NCBI GenBank assembly: GCA_001919995.1 | Contig: MNIY01000078.1 | Location: 1-9,300, forward strand | From: Ktedonobacter sp. 13_1_20CM_4_53_11 | Lineage (GTDB): Bacteria; Chloroflexota; Ktedonobacteria; Ktedonobacterales; Ktedonobacteraceae | DNA: 9,300 nucleotides | Reading direction: 5' to 3' | In this document: one piece after another, positions 1-6,503 of the stretch | Layout: every line of letters starts with the position of its first letter | How positions within the stretch are numbered: the first letter of the stretch is position 1 | Position numbers and translations under genes: made by a program | Notes under the pieces: generated by a model | Told to the model about the DNA's origin: nothing | Seen by the model: the letters and a program-made list of their open reading frames with translations, nothing else | The model's database searches: none

Positions 1-1
1 C

Positions 2-481
2 GATAACGGCAGTACGCCTTATGGCTGCTGGGCCGCCCGCGATTTGGAGGTCCCTTCCGACTGGATACACGCCAAGCCAAATGACTTTCATCATGACCTT
101 GGCATGGCTATTGTCTCTCCCAGTAGTCAGGGTGACTTGACCGACCTGGTCGGCGGTGCCGGTTGGGCCTATAATCAGCCTGCCGATCAAGCCTACTACG
201 CCTATGGTTACCCCGCCGGGTTTCCCTTCGATGGCCAGACCAGAAAGTCCTGCGAGAATTCCCTGGGCAAAAGCTCGCCGCATGGTGGTGGCACGGTTGT
301 CTCTATCCCCTGCAATATGACCGGTGGCTCCAGCGGTGGCCCCTGGTTCATTAAGATCAACGGTAATTTGTACCTCAATGGCCACAATGACTTCACCAGC
401 TTTATCCGGCCCGGGCATATGTTCTCTCCCTATTATGATGATACCTGGTACGCGCTTTACGACAAGGCCCAGCATACCTAA
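2..481 (+). CDS. Trypsin-like serine peptidase, 3' part (5' end outside window)
   Basis: The reading frame is open from base 2 to the TAA at 479-481, giving 159 visible residues with no start in the window. A TTG at 44 is an in-frame codon, not a convincing start. Seen: residues 27-34 read NDFHHDLG, and the Asp at bases 95-97 fits the catalytic Asp of the chymotrypsin/V8 fold. GGSSGGPW follows, with the nucleophile Ser codon at 332-334 (GxSGGP motif). The catalytic His must lie upstream of the window. Two Cys residues (in KSCENS and IPCNMTG) flank the active-site loop and could form a disulfide, as expected of a secreted enzyme. The segment YGYPAG before the nucleophile and LNGHNDF after it are typical of bacterial secreted trypsin-like or glutamyl-endopeptidase-like proteins. 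Inference: it is exported and cleaves extracellular proteins. Specificity cannot be read from this part. It ends 6 bases before the convergent glycosylase gene. Confidence 0.85.
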   Translation, partial: DNGSTPYGCWAARDLEVPSDWIHAKPNDFHHDLGMAIVSPSSQGDLTDLVGGAGWAYNQPADQAYYAYGYPAGFPFDGQTRKSCENSLGKSSPHGGGTVVSIPCNMTGGSSGGPWFIKINGNLYLNGHNDFTSFIRPGHMFSPYYDDTWYALYDKAQHT

Positions 482-487
482 GGAGGG

Positions 488-1423
488 TCAATTCTCTGGC
501 ACACCACTGTAGTTGGAGGCAATTTCGTGGGTTTCGTCTTCGAGCATATGGCGCAGGAGGAAGGTGACCCACGTGCGATAGGGGCGCCAGCTTTCGGAGA
601 TGGCGCGCAATTCCTGGTTGGAAGGCTCGGATTTGAGATGGTAGGCCAGGGCTACGGCGCGAGGGAGGCGTGGTTCGTTGAGGGTGAGGTAGTCGGGTTC
701 GCCAGCGCCGCGCAGCAGGATGTGTTCGGCGGAGAAGATGCCGATGCCGGGAAGTTGTTGCAGCGCTTCAAGCGCTTCCTCCTGCGGTAGTGAACGGAGA
801 CGGGCGGCATCGAGTTGACCAGCAATGGTGGCCTCCGCGAGACGGTGCAGGTATTCGATCTTGCGTCCGAAGAGGCCAGGGAAGCTCTCTAGCTGGAGGA
901 GACGTGTGGGTGCTGGAAAGGCGTATTCTTGCTCTCCATGTATATCAACGATGTCTCCCAGTTCCCGCGCCATGCGGGCTTTCAGGCGTGCCGCCTGGGT
1001 GATGCGAATGCGGTGACTGATGAGAATCCAGGCGCCAGCTTCGTAGGTCGAGTAGAAACAGACCGGGCGCAAACCGGGGTAGCGCGCCTGTAGCTTGCCA
1101 ACGACGGGGTCATGCTCGCCCACGGTGGAGAAATCGCTGCCATCTATGTCCAGGGAAAGGATACGCGCTACCTGTTTGCGTACAACGTCTTTGCAGGCTT
1201 CGCCGTACATCTCACCTATGACTGTACAGTCCTCTTCCCGGAGACAGACTCCAACTGATTGTTCACTGCCATCGGCTACGAACGCGAGATGAAGATGGTT
1301 GGCCGTTTCGTGAGCTTGATGCGCGGCCGGGGCAAAGCCGCTGAGAAAGTCGATGCTGGCGGCCAATGAGTATGGTCCGCGTGGTGCAATCTCGAATTGC
1401 TGTTTGAGTGTTGAGTGTGCCAT
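488..1423 (-). CDS. AlkA-type DNA-3-methyladenine glycosylase (HhH-GPD superfamily)
   Basis: A 311-residue protein with the layout of DNA-3-methyladenine glycosylase II, a base-excision-repair enzyme that removes alkylated purines. Residues about 10-110 form the N-terminal AlkA-like part (IAPRGPYSLAASIDFLSGF). Residues about 128-155 (AGAWILISHRIRITQAARLK) match the helix that usually reads ILxQQxS. Residues 224-239 (LPGIGIFSAEHILLRG) are the helix-hairpin-helix that grips DNA. Aligned without gaps to E. coli AlkA (LPGIGRWTANYFALRG...LPDDY), the catalytic Asp238 position is Glu250 (codon 674-676) and the preceding Asp is Asn249. The length is slightly above that of AlkA (282). The ATG at 1423 has a strong Shine-Dalgarno (GGGAGG, 9 bases before it), and an extended -10 promoter lies at 1478-1486. 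It probably is an active member of a Glu-bearing subfamily, but a diverged specificity is possible. The gene is monocistronic by spacing, since the next minus-strand gene ends 104 bases upstream. Confidence 0.85.
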   Translation of the reverse strand: MAHSTLKQQFEIAPRGPYSLAASIDFLSGFAPAAHQAHETANHLHLAFVADGSEQSVGVCLREEDCTVIGEMYGEACKDVVRKQVARILSLDIDGSDFSTVGEHDPVVGKLQARYPGLRPVCFYSTYEAGAWILISHRIRITQAARLKARMARELGDIVDIHGEQEYAFPAPTRLLQLESFPGLFGRKIEYLHRLAEATIAGQLDAARLRSLPQEEALEALQQLPGIGIFSAEHILLRGAGEPDYLTLNEPRLPRAVALAYHLKSEPSNQELRAISESWRPYRTWVTFLLRHMLEDETHEIASNYSGVPEN

Positions 1424-1477
1424 GCTGTTTTGCCTCCCAGGAAACGAGTTCTTTCTTGTTTTGTTTCTTCTCTCGAA

Positions 1478-1486
1478 AGTATAACA
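1478..1486 (-). promoter_or_regulatory. Probable extended -10 promoter of the AlkA-type gene
   Basis: On the minus strand the sequence TGTTATACT (TGn followed by TATACT, 5 of 6 to TATAAT) lies 55-63 bases before the glycosylase ATG, predicting a leader of about 47 bases. There is no good -35 at 16-18 bases, which fits an extended -10 promoter. Just upstream, 1495-1510 contains a 5-bp dyad (TGACA, 6 bases, TGTCA) sitting about where a regulator would touch the -35 region. The -10 is seen in the sequence. The operator role is only a suggestion. Confidence 0.4.
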
Positions 1487-1527
1487 GGTTGGTGTGACAG
1501 CGGTATGTCAGCAGCAAAACGAAAATA

Positions 1528-2046
1528 TCAAGCGGACCGGGGGGTCGCGGTAAAGTTTATGGTGATGCTGTTGGGCTGGGTGTGTACGCCGACCATGCAG
1601 ATAGCGTATGTGCCATTTGCTATGGTGGATGGGATGGCGTCGTGCAATTTCTGATTGATGGTATTTTCAAATATGGTTGCGAAGCCGGTGACGGGAATAC
1701 CGCCATAGTTGGCCTTGATGATATGTAGCTGTAGCTTGCACGCATCTACGCCTGGTTGAAGCACGATGGTAAATTGTTGTGTTACAGGAATATTCAATAC
1801 GGTATACTGGTACTGGCCTGTAATGGTCATCTCCGAGCCTTCGGCAAAGGTAACCTGGATATTTGAGATCTTTCCATTTGCGAAGATAATCAGCAGTACC
1901 GCTGCTCCTCCAACCACGATGCCGATCAAAAAGGTGAGCAGGGCAAAGGCGATGCGTAAGGGACGACGTCGAGGCGGTGGTTTCGCTGGCGAGGTGGGTC
2001 CTTCAGGGGTGACGAGCTCGCCTGGTGCGGTTGGTTCATCTGCCAT
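1528..2046 (-). CDS. Small single-pass membrane protein of unknown function
   Basis: I do not recognise this 172-residue protein. Seen: residues 1-29 are Pro/Thr/Glu-rich and end in a basic run (PPPRRRPLR). Residues about 30-55 are one hydrophobic helix (IAFALLTFLIGIVVGGAAVLL). The remaining 115 or so residues alternate polar and hydrophobic residues in a beta-rich way and carry two Cys (about positions 103 and 149). The basic run before the helix predicts the N-terminus in the cytoplasm and the C-terminal domain outside. The pattern of the outer domain (beta strands, then GIPVTGFATIFENTINQKL, then strands) faintly recalls the single-pass YpmS/LmeA-like lipid-binding proteins, but this is an impression and not a family assignment. 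The ATG at 2046 has only a weak ribosome site (GATGAG). Its leader holds a perfect 12-bp palindrome. It is divergent from the kinase gene, so the two may share regulation. Confidence 0.75.
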   Translation of the reverse strand: MADEPTAPGELVTPEGPTSPAKPPPRRRPLRIAFALLTFLIGIVVGGAAVLLIIFANGKISNIQVTFAEGSEMTITGQYQYTVLNIPVTQQFTIVLQPGVDACKLQLHIIKANYGGIPVTGFATIFENTINQKLHDAIPSTIANGTYAICMVGVHTQPNSITINFTATPRSA

Positions 2047-2057
2047 CGGGTTCTCAT

Positions 2058-2078
2058 CTCTAGCTAGAGGGCGATCGC
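2058..2078. promoter_or_regulatory. Palindromes CTCTAGCTAGAG and GCGATCGC in the divergent region
   Basis: Bases 2058-2069 are a perfect 12-bp palindrome (CTCTAGCTAGAG). One base later, 2071-2078 are a perfect 8-bp palindrome (GCGATCGC). They lie 12-32 bases upstream of the membrane-protein ATG, where a bound protein could block transcription or ribosome entry. The role as operator is inferred. The 8-bp element is the sequence called HIP1 in cyanobacteria, but one copy here says nothing about origin. Confidence 0.3.
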
Positions 2079-2174
2079 GAGGGTTGCCCTTACATATACG
2101 GTTCAGCCTATATTACAATTTCCAATAGGATGAGGGCAAGTTCTTGAGGGGGGAAGTGAGAAAGTAGAAGCTGC

Positions 2175-2203
2175 TTGACGTAATACAACTAATTATCTAC
2201 AAT
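2175..2203 (+). promoter_or_regulatory. Sigma-A-type promoter of the kinase gene
   Basis: TTGACG at 2175-2180, a spacer of exactly 17 bases, then TACAAT at 2198-2203. Each box matches 5 of 6 consensus bases. Transcription would start near 2210, leaving a leader of about 59 bases before the kinase ATG. This is the best promoter in the window and suggests constitutive expression of the kinase and the release-factor-like gene behind it. Confidence 0.7.
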
Positions 2204-2268
2204 GGGTGGGGTGAGTGAGAGAGGCTTTCCCGCAGTGGGGATTGGTCTGAACGTGAAGGGAGGATTTT

Positions 2269-4395
2269 ATGGCGGATCGCGTGGGGCAACAACTGGGCAA
2301 CTACCGCATGGTTCGTTTGTTGGGGCAGGGTGGGTTTGCCGAGGTGTACCTCGGTGAGCATGTCTACCTTGGAACTCCGGCTGCCATCAAAGTGCTTCAC
2401 ACCCTGATAGCCAGCGACAATACCGAGCATTTTCGCAGAGAGTCACGCACTATTGCGCGCCTGGTGCATCCCCATATCGTGCGAGTGCTTGATTATGGTA
2501 TTGAGGGCATGACTCCGTTTCTCGTTGAGGACTATGCCCCAAATGGCAGTTTGCGTACACGGCATGCGAGAGGAGTACCGCTGCCGCTGCCAACCGTTGT
2601 CGAGTACGTGTCGCAAATCGCGGATGCACTGCAACATGCTCACGAGCAGAAGGTGATTCACCGGGATGTCAAGCCGGAAAATATGCTGCTGGGCAGGAGG
2701 AATGAAATCCTGCTCAGTGATTTCGGTATCGCAGTAGTGGCCATGAGTTCAAGCTACAATAGCACGCAGGGCATGCAAGATATGGCGGGTACTGTTGCTT
2801 ACATGGCGCCGGAGCAGATTCAGGCACAGGCCGGACCTTCCAGTGACCAGTATTCACTCGCGGTAGTAACGTATGAATTGTTGAGTGGAGAGCGGCCTTT
2901 CCATGGAGCGTTTACCGAGGTTGCTGTGAAGCACACACTGGTGCCGCCTCCTTCATTGCGTGAGAAACTCCCCTTGCTGTCAGCGGAGGTCGAGGCGGTG
3001 GTCATGAAGGCACTTGCCAAGGATCCAAAGCAACGATTTGTCAATGTAAATGCGTTTGCCTCTGCCCTGGAAGAGGCCAGCCGGGATGCTTCATCGACAA
3101 CCCCTTTTCTAATCGATCATGCCACACCAGCGGAGCAGATGCCTTCGGCTAATGATACGGTTTTGCTGTCGAGCCAGGAAGGATCGTCGGCAGCTCTATT
3201 CACGCCGTCAAACTTAACACCGCAGCTACCTATGAATGAGGAGTTAGCTGGGGAGCCTCAAGAGCCGGTAGTTGAAACTCCTTATGGGGAGATACCGGCT
3301 GCATCAATGAATACGCCTGTATTGAGGCAACCAGAGACGACCGCGCTGCCAACTCGCGCTCCAGGTATCCGTATATCCAGGCGGGCTGTACTCGTGGGGT
3401 TGGCAGGGTTAGCCGCTGTTGGGGCGGCAGGCGCAGGGATAGCCTTGTTTACACGTCCACAGGGCGCGCCCTCCGTACAGCCTCAAGCTACTTTAGTACC
3501 GGTAGGTGTTGAAGGATCTACGCTCTATACATTTCGAGGTCATAGCGGCTGGGTATGGTCGGTCGACTGGTCGCCCAATGGGAGCCGCATCGCCTCAGCC
3601 AGCGCCGATAGCACAGGCCAGGTTTGGGATGCAGAGAGTGGTGATCATCTCACCGTGTATCCCGGTCATACAGATACTGTTTATGCTGTGTCATGGTCAC
3701 CAGATGGGAAGCGCGTTGCCTCAGGAGGTTATGATAGGACGGTACAGATTTGGGATCCTACATTCGGCGATCACTTCTACACGTATACAGGCCATAAAGG
3801 CTGGGTGTGGACGGTGGCGTGGTCACCGGATGGCAAGCACATTGCCTCGGCAGGCGAGGATAGGACGGTGCAGGTGTGGGACGCGGCCAATGGTAATCAC
3901 GTAAACTCGTATCACGGGCATACGGATTATATACATTCCGTAGCGTGGTCGCCGGATGGGAAGCGTATCGCCTCGGCCAGCGGCGATGGGACGGTGCAGG
4001 TGTGGGACGCCAGAACTGGCCTTCGCATCTATACCTATCAGCCGTATTACACATCGATGTGGTCAGTAGCGTGGTCGCACGATGGACAGCATATTGCCTC
4101 GGCAAGCGATAATAAAACGGCGCAGGTGTGGGACGCAGCGGATGGCACGCACCTTTATATCTATGGAGGTCATACAGATTTCGTCTATTCTGTCGCATGG
4201 TCGCCGAATGGGAAGTATATCGCTTCAGGTGGTGACGATAAGACAGTGCAGATATGGAGCTCGGTAGATGGTACGCCGATCTTTACCTATACGGGCCACA
4301 AGGATGGAGTGCGTTCGGTTAACTGGTCGCCGAATGGAAAACTCGTTGCCTCTGGCTCTTTCGATGAGACGGTGCAGGTCTGGCGAGTGCCTTAA
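2269..4395 (+). CDS. Membrane Ser/Thr protein kinase with extracytoplasmic seven-blade WD40 propeller
   Basis: A 708-residue Hanks-type (PknB-like) receptor kinase. Kinase domain, residues about 12-270: glycine loop LGQGGFAEV (18-26), catalytic Lys41 in AIK, helix-C Glu58, HRDVKPEN (131-138, Asp133 the catalytic base), DFG (151-153), APE (180-182). All key residues are present, so it should be active. Residues about 271-367 are a Pro/Ser/Thr-rich linker. Residues about 373-394 form one hydrophobic helix directly preceded by ISRRAVLVG, which looks like a twin-arginine motif. Residues 424-708 are seven WD40 repeats spaced exactly 42 residues apart, enough for one closed propeller. The fifth repeat has Pro-Tyr in place of Gly-His. 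By topology the propeller should lie outside and probably senses or scaffolds a ligand that controls the kinase. The ATG is set by AAGGGAGG, 5 bases before it, and by the good promoter upstream. The next gene begins 22 bases after the stop, so the two are probably co-transcribed. Confidence 0.93.
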   Translation: MADRVGQQLGNYRMVRLLGQGGFAEVYLGEHVYLGTPAAIKVLHTLIASDNTEHFRRESRTIARLVHPHIVRVLDYGIEGMTPFLVEDYAPNGSLRTRHARGVPLPLPTVVEYVSQIADALQHAHEQKVIHRDVKPENMLLGRRNEILLSDFGIAVVAMSSSYNSTQGMQDMAGTVAYMAPEQIQAQAGPSSDQYSLAVVTYELLSGERPFHGAFTEVAVKHTLVPPPSLREKLPLLSAEVEAVVMKALAKDPKQRFVNVNAFASALEEASRDASSTTPFLIDHATPAEQMPSANDTVLLSSQEGSSAALFTPSNLTPQLPMNEELAGEPQEPVVETPYGEIPAASMNTPVLRQPETTALPTRAPGIRISRRAVLVGLAGLAAVGAAGAGIALFTRPQGAPSVQPQATLVPVGVEGSTLYTFRGHSGWVWSVDWSPNGSRIASASADSTGQVWDAESGDHLTVYPGHTDTVYAVSWSPDGKRVASGGYDRTVQIWDPTFGDHFYTYTGHKGWVWTVAWSPDGKHIASAGEDRTVQVWDAANGNHVNSYHGHTDYIHSVAWSPDGKRIASASGDGTVQVWDARTGLRIYTYQPYYTSMWSVAWSHDGQHIASASDNKTAQVWDAADGTHLYIYGGHTDFVYSVAWSPNGKYIASGGDDKTVQIWSSVDGTPIFTYTGHKDGVRSVNWSPNGKLVASGSFDETVQVWRVP
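3538..4392 (+). repeat. Seven tandem WD40 repeats, 126-base period
   Basis: The Gly-His dipeptides that open each WD40 unit are coded at 3538, 3664, 3790, 3916, (4042, here Pro-Tyr), 4168 and 4294, a strict period of 126 bases or 42 residues. Each unit has the form GHxxxVxSVAWSPDGKxIASxSxDxTVQVWD. Units 3 and 4 share stretches of about 20 bases at their GGTGCAGGTGTGGGACGC ends, while the other units differ more at silent positions. The absence of any indel between units implies that seven equal blades are under structural constraint. This is a coding repeat, not a CRISPR or satellite. Confidence 0.9.
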
Positions 4396-4417
4396 GCCGA
4401 ATGGTGAGTAGCTATTG

Positions 4418-4771
4418 ATGACTGAGGAGAGATATCCGACTGACCGAGAAGCGTTGGAACGTGATAGCGATGTGGAGTTCTTCATCGCCAGCGGGCCGGG
4501 AGGTCAACACCGCAATAAAGTCGAGACTGGGGTGCGGCTGCTGCATCGCCCGAGTGGAATCGTTGTGACGGCTACCGAGCGGAGGTCGCAACATGCCAAC
4601 CGGGAGATGGCTTTCCAGCGGCTGGCGGAGCGGTTGGAAGAGCAACAGAAGGTTTCGATTCCCCGTAAACCGACGCGTCCCAGCGCGGCGAGCCGCCAGC
4701 GCAGGCTAGAGGAGAAGCGGCACGCTGGTCAGATAAAGAAGCAGAGGTCTCTTCCTCCTATGAAAGATTAG
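4418..4771 (+). CDS. Small GGQ-domain release-factor-like protein (probable ribosome rescue)
   Basis: A 117-residue protein consisting of little more than the catalytic domain of class I peptide-chain release factors. Seen: SGPGGQHRNKVETGVRLLHR with the GGQ tripeptide at residues 28-30, then RSQHANREMAF, both hallmarks of the RF-1 family that place Gln in the peptidyl-transferase centre to hydrolyse peptidyl-tRNA. The codon-reading domains of RF1/RF2 (PxT or SPF) are absent. The C-terminal 35 residues are strongly basic (KPTRPS...QRRLEEKR...QIKKQR), like the tail with which ArfB/YaeJ enters the empty mRNA channel. It therefore probably frees stalled ribosomes without a stop codon, though membership in ArfB proper is not proven. 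I chose ATG 4418 over TTG 4415, since GGTGAG lies 9 bases before it. It follows the kinase by 22 bases. A weak hairpin (4755-4774) overlaps the stop codon, and the amidase converges 14 bases away. Confidence 0.85.
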   Translation: MTEERYPTDREALERDSDVEFFIASGPGGQHRNKVETGVRLLHRPSGIVVTATERRSQHANREMAFQRLAERLEEQQKVSIPRKPTRPSAASRQRRLEEKRHAGQIKKQRSLPPMKD

Positions 4772-4785
4772 GAGAAGTTGGGCTC

Positions 4786-6318
4786 TCAGGGAGTGGTCGG
4801 CAGGTAGCGAGGTGAGTGGCGCACCTTTGTAGCTTGCTCGAAGGCGTAGGCGAGCTTGATCAGAGTTGGTTCGCTAAAGGCTCTTCCCATGAAGGTGATG
4901 CCAACTGGAAGGTCGAACACGTAGCCTGCGGGGACGCTGATTGCCGGGTATCCGGCCAGGGCGGCGGGTTGTGAACTGCTTCCCATCTCATGATCTCCAT
5001 TGACCAGGTCGATACGCCACGGTGGGCTGGTAGTGGGCATGACCAATGCATCCAGCTTATAGGTATCCATCACCGCGTCGATGCCTTCCTTTCGTGAGAG
5101 GCGGTGGTTTTCATCGAGTGCCGAGAGATAATCAGGGTTGGAGAGCGAGCCGGTTTCCTGTGCCATCAGGAGAATCTCCTGGCCAAAGTATGATAGTTCC
5201 TCACCGGCATGGGCATTGTTGAACTCGATGATGTCGGCAAGGCTGCGTAGCGGTGTGCAGGTGAGTTCGGCAAGGTAAGCGTTGAGATTGACCTTGAATT
5301 CATGGAGGAGCACGGTCAGTTCCGCTTTAAAATTCGACATTTGTTCTGCCGTGGGAATATCTGCGGGGTCGATGATTTCCGCTCCAAGCTCTCTCAATTG
5401 TTTGATAGCACTAATCGCGATTGCGTCAGCTTTGGTGCTGTAGCCGAAATAGACCTGCCTGGCGATGCCGATGCGCGCTCCGCGCAGGCCATTGGGATCC
5501 AGGAACTGGGTATAGTCGGTATGAAATTTCCCCTCGCTCCCATGTGTGGCGGAATCGCGTGGGTCAATGCCTGTCAAAGCTCCGAGCAGGGCAGCGGCAT
5601 CGGCTACGGAGCGGGCGAATGGACCGACTGTGTCCTGGTTGTGGGAGATAGGAATGACGCCAGCGCGGCTGGTGAGGCCGACGGTAGGCTTGATACCGAC
5701 GACCCCATTCGATGAGGCCGGGCAGAGGATAGAGCCATCCGTCTCCGTGCCAAGGGAGACGGTCGCCAGGTTAGCTGCTATGGCTGCTGCCGATCCTGAA
5801 CTTGAGCCACAGGGGGTGCGATCGAGCACATAGGGGTTTCGCCCCTGTCCTCCTCGACCACTCCAGCCGCTCGATGAGGCGTTTGAGCGAAAATTCGCCC
5901 ATTCGCTGAGGTTTGTTTTGCCAAGGATTATGGCTCCTGCCTGGCGCAGTTTTTGCACTACAAAGGCATCACGAGGTGGGCGTGATCCAACGAGGGCGAG
6001 TGATCCTGCTGTTGTCTGCATCGCGTCGGCTGTCGCGATATTGTCTTTGAGCAGAATGGGAATGCCGTGGAGGGGGCCGCGCGGACCGTGGTCCCTGCGT
6101 TCCTCGTCGAGTTTTTCAGCTATCTCGAGTGCCGCGGGATTAAGCTCCAGCATGGATTGCAGGGTAGGACCCTGCTGGTCGAGCGCGTGGATGCGTTCGA
6201 TATACATCTCAGCGAGTTCGCGTGCGTTGAGCTCTCCCCTGGCCATTGCGACTTGCAACTCGGTGATGGTTATCTCTTCCAGCTGTGTGAAGGGTCCCCT
6301 GTGTACCTCGTTTGTCAC
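4786..6318 (-). CDS. Amidase (amidase-signature family)
   Basis: A complete 510-residue enzyme of the amidase-signature family, which hydrolyses carboxamides by a Ser-cisSer-Lys triad. Seen: LLKDNI gives Lys91; the Gly/Ser-rich TPCGSSSGSAAA gives the cis-Ser at Ser172; GTETDGSI gives the nucleophile Ser196. The 24-residue distance from Ser172 to Ser196 equals that in fatty acid amide hydrolase (217 to 241). IKPTVGLTSRAGVIP and the DTVGPFARSVADAA segment complete the signature. The length is usual for stand-alone amidases. No gatB or gatC is nearby and the C-terminal half differs from GatA, so a role in Gln-tRNA formation is unlikely. The substrate is unknown. No signal peptide is seen. The start is GTG at 6316-6318, supported by AAAGGG 8 bases before it; no in-frame start precedes it nearby. 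The 5' leader or promoter contains a perfect inverted repeat (6354-6377). Confidence 0.92.
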   Translation of the reverse strand: MTNEVHRGPFTQLEEITITELQVAMARGELNARELAEMYIERIHALDQQGPTLQSMLELNPAALEIAEKLDEERRDHGPRGPLHGIPILLKDNIATADAMQTTAGSLALVGSRPPRDAFVVQKLRQAGAIILGKTNLSEWANFRSNASSSGWSGRGGQGRNPYVLDRTPCGSSSGSAAAIAANLATVSLGTETDGSILCPASSNGVVGIKPTVGLTSRAGVIPISHNQDTVGPFARSVADAAALLGALTGIDPRDSATHGSEGKFHTDYTQFLDPNGLRGARIGIARQVYFGYSTKADAIAISAIKQLRELGAEIIDPADIPTAEQMSNFKAELTVLLHEFKVNLNAYLAELTCTPLRSLADIIEFNNAHAGEELSYFGQEILLMAQETGSLSNPDYLSALDENHRLSRKEGIDAVMDTYKLDALVMPTTSPPWRIDLVNGDHEMGSSSQPAALAGYPAISVPAGYVFDLPVGITFMGRAFSEPTLIKLAYAFEQATKVRHSPRYLPTTP

Positions 6319-6353
6319 TGTTCCAGCCCTTTCATGGATGTATTTAAAGTGTC

Positions 6354-6377
6354 AGCAAGGCTAAATACAGCCTTGCT
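6354..6377. promoter_or_regulatory. Perfect 9-bp inverted repeat upstream of the amidase
   Basis: AGCAAGGCT at 6354-6362 and its exact complement AGCCTTGCT at 6369-6377 are separated by six bases (AAATAC). No T-run follows on either strand, so it is not an intrinsic terminator. It ends 36 bases from the amidase GTG. A possible extended -10 on the minus strand (TGCTATACA, 6410-6418) would place it in the transcribed leader as an RNA hairpin; otherwise it may be a repressor site. It does not overlap the plus-strand promoter of the hydrolase gene. Confidence 0.45.
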
Positions 6378-6441
6378 AACTCCCCAATGATACACTATTG
6401 GACCCATCTTGTATAGCATGAAAATCTGAAACACAATAATA

Positions 6442-6450
6442 TGGTAGAAT
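6442..6450 (+). promoter_or_regulatory. Possible extended -10 promoter of the MBL-fold hydrolase gene
   Basis: TGGTAGAAT at 6442-6450 fits the extended -10 form TGnTATAAT with one mismatch in the hexamer. No good -35 stands at 16-18 bases. The predicted leader is about 47 bases. The surrounding stretch is clearly A+T-richer than the genes on both sides, as expected of a promoter. Confidence 0.35.
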
Positions 6451-6503
6451 TAGGGGGCATTAGAGCATTATTTCGTGCAAATTCATTAATGGAGTAACGA
6501 AGG

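Noticed and set aside
2071..2078. GCGATCGC as a HIP1 element pointing to a cyanobacterial origin
   Set aside because: A single copy is expected by chance, and the gene content points to Ktedonobacteria rather than cyanobacteria.
3506..3904. Open frame of 132 codons in a second frame inside the kinase gene, and a 146-codon frame opposite it
   Set aside because: These stay open because the WD40 units repeat every 126 bases with no stop in those frames. They show no start signals or sensible protein pattern.
3538..4392. Regular 126-base repeats as a CRISPR array or other non-coding tandem repeat
   Set aside because: The period is a multiple of three, units lie in frame and encode WD40 blades, and there are no short identical repeats separated by unique spacers.
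4755..4774. Hairpin CTCCTA/TAGGAG at the end of the release-factor-like gene as a terminator
   Set aside because: The stem is only 6 bp with an 8-base loop and no T-run on either strand.
5302..5715. Plus-strand open frames opposite the amidase
   Set aside because: The amidase is complete with all catalytic residues on the other strand. These frames are products of its codon bias.
4786..6318. Amidase as GatA of the Glu-tRNA amidotransferase
   Set aside because: No gatB or gatC neighbours, and the sequence around and after the signature looks like stand-alone amidases.
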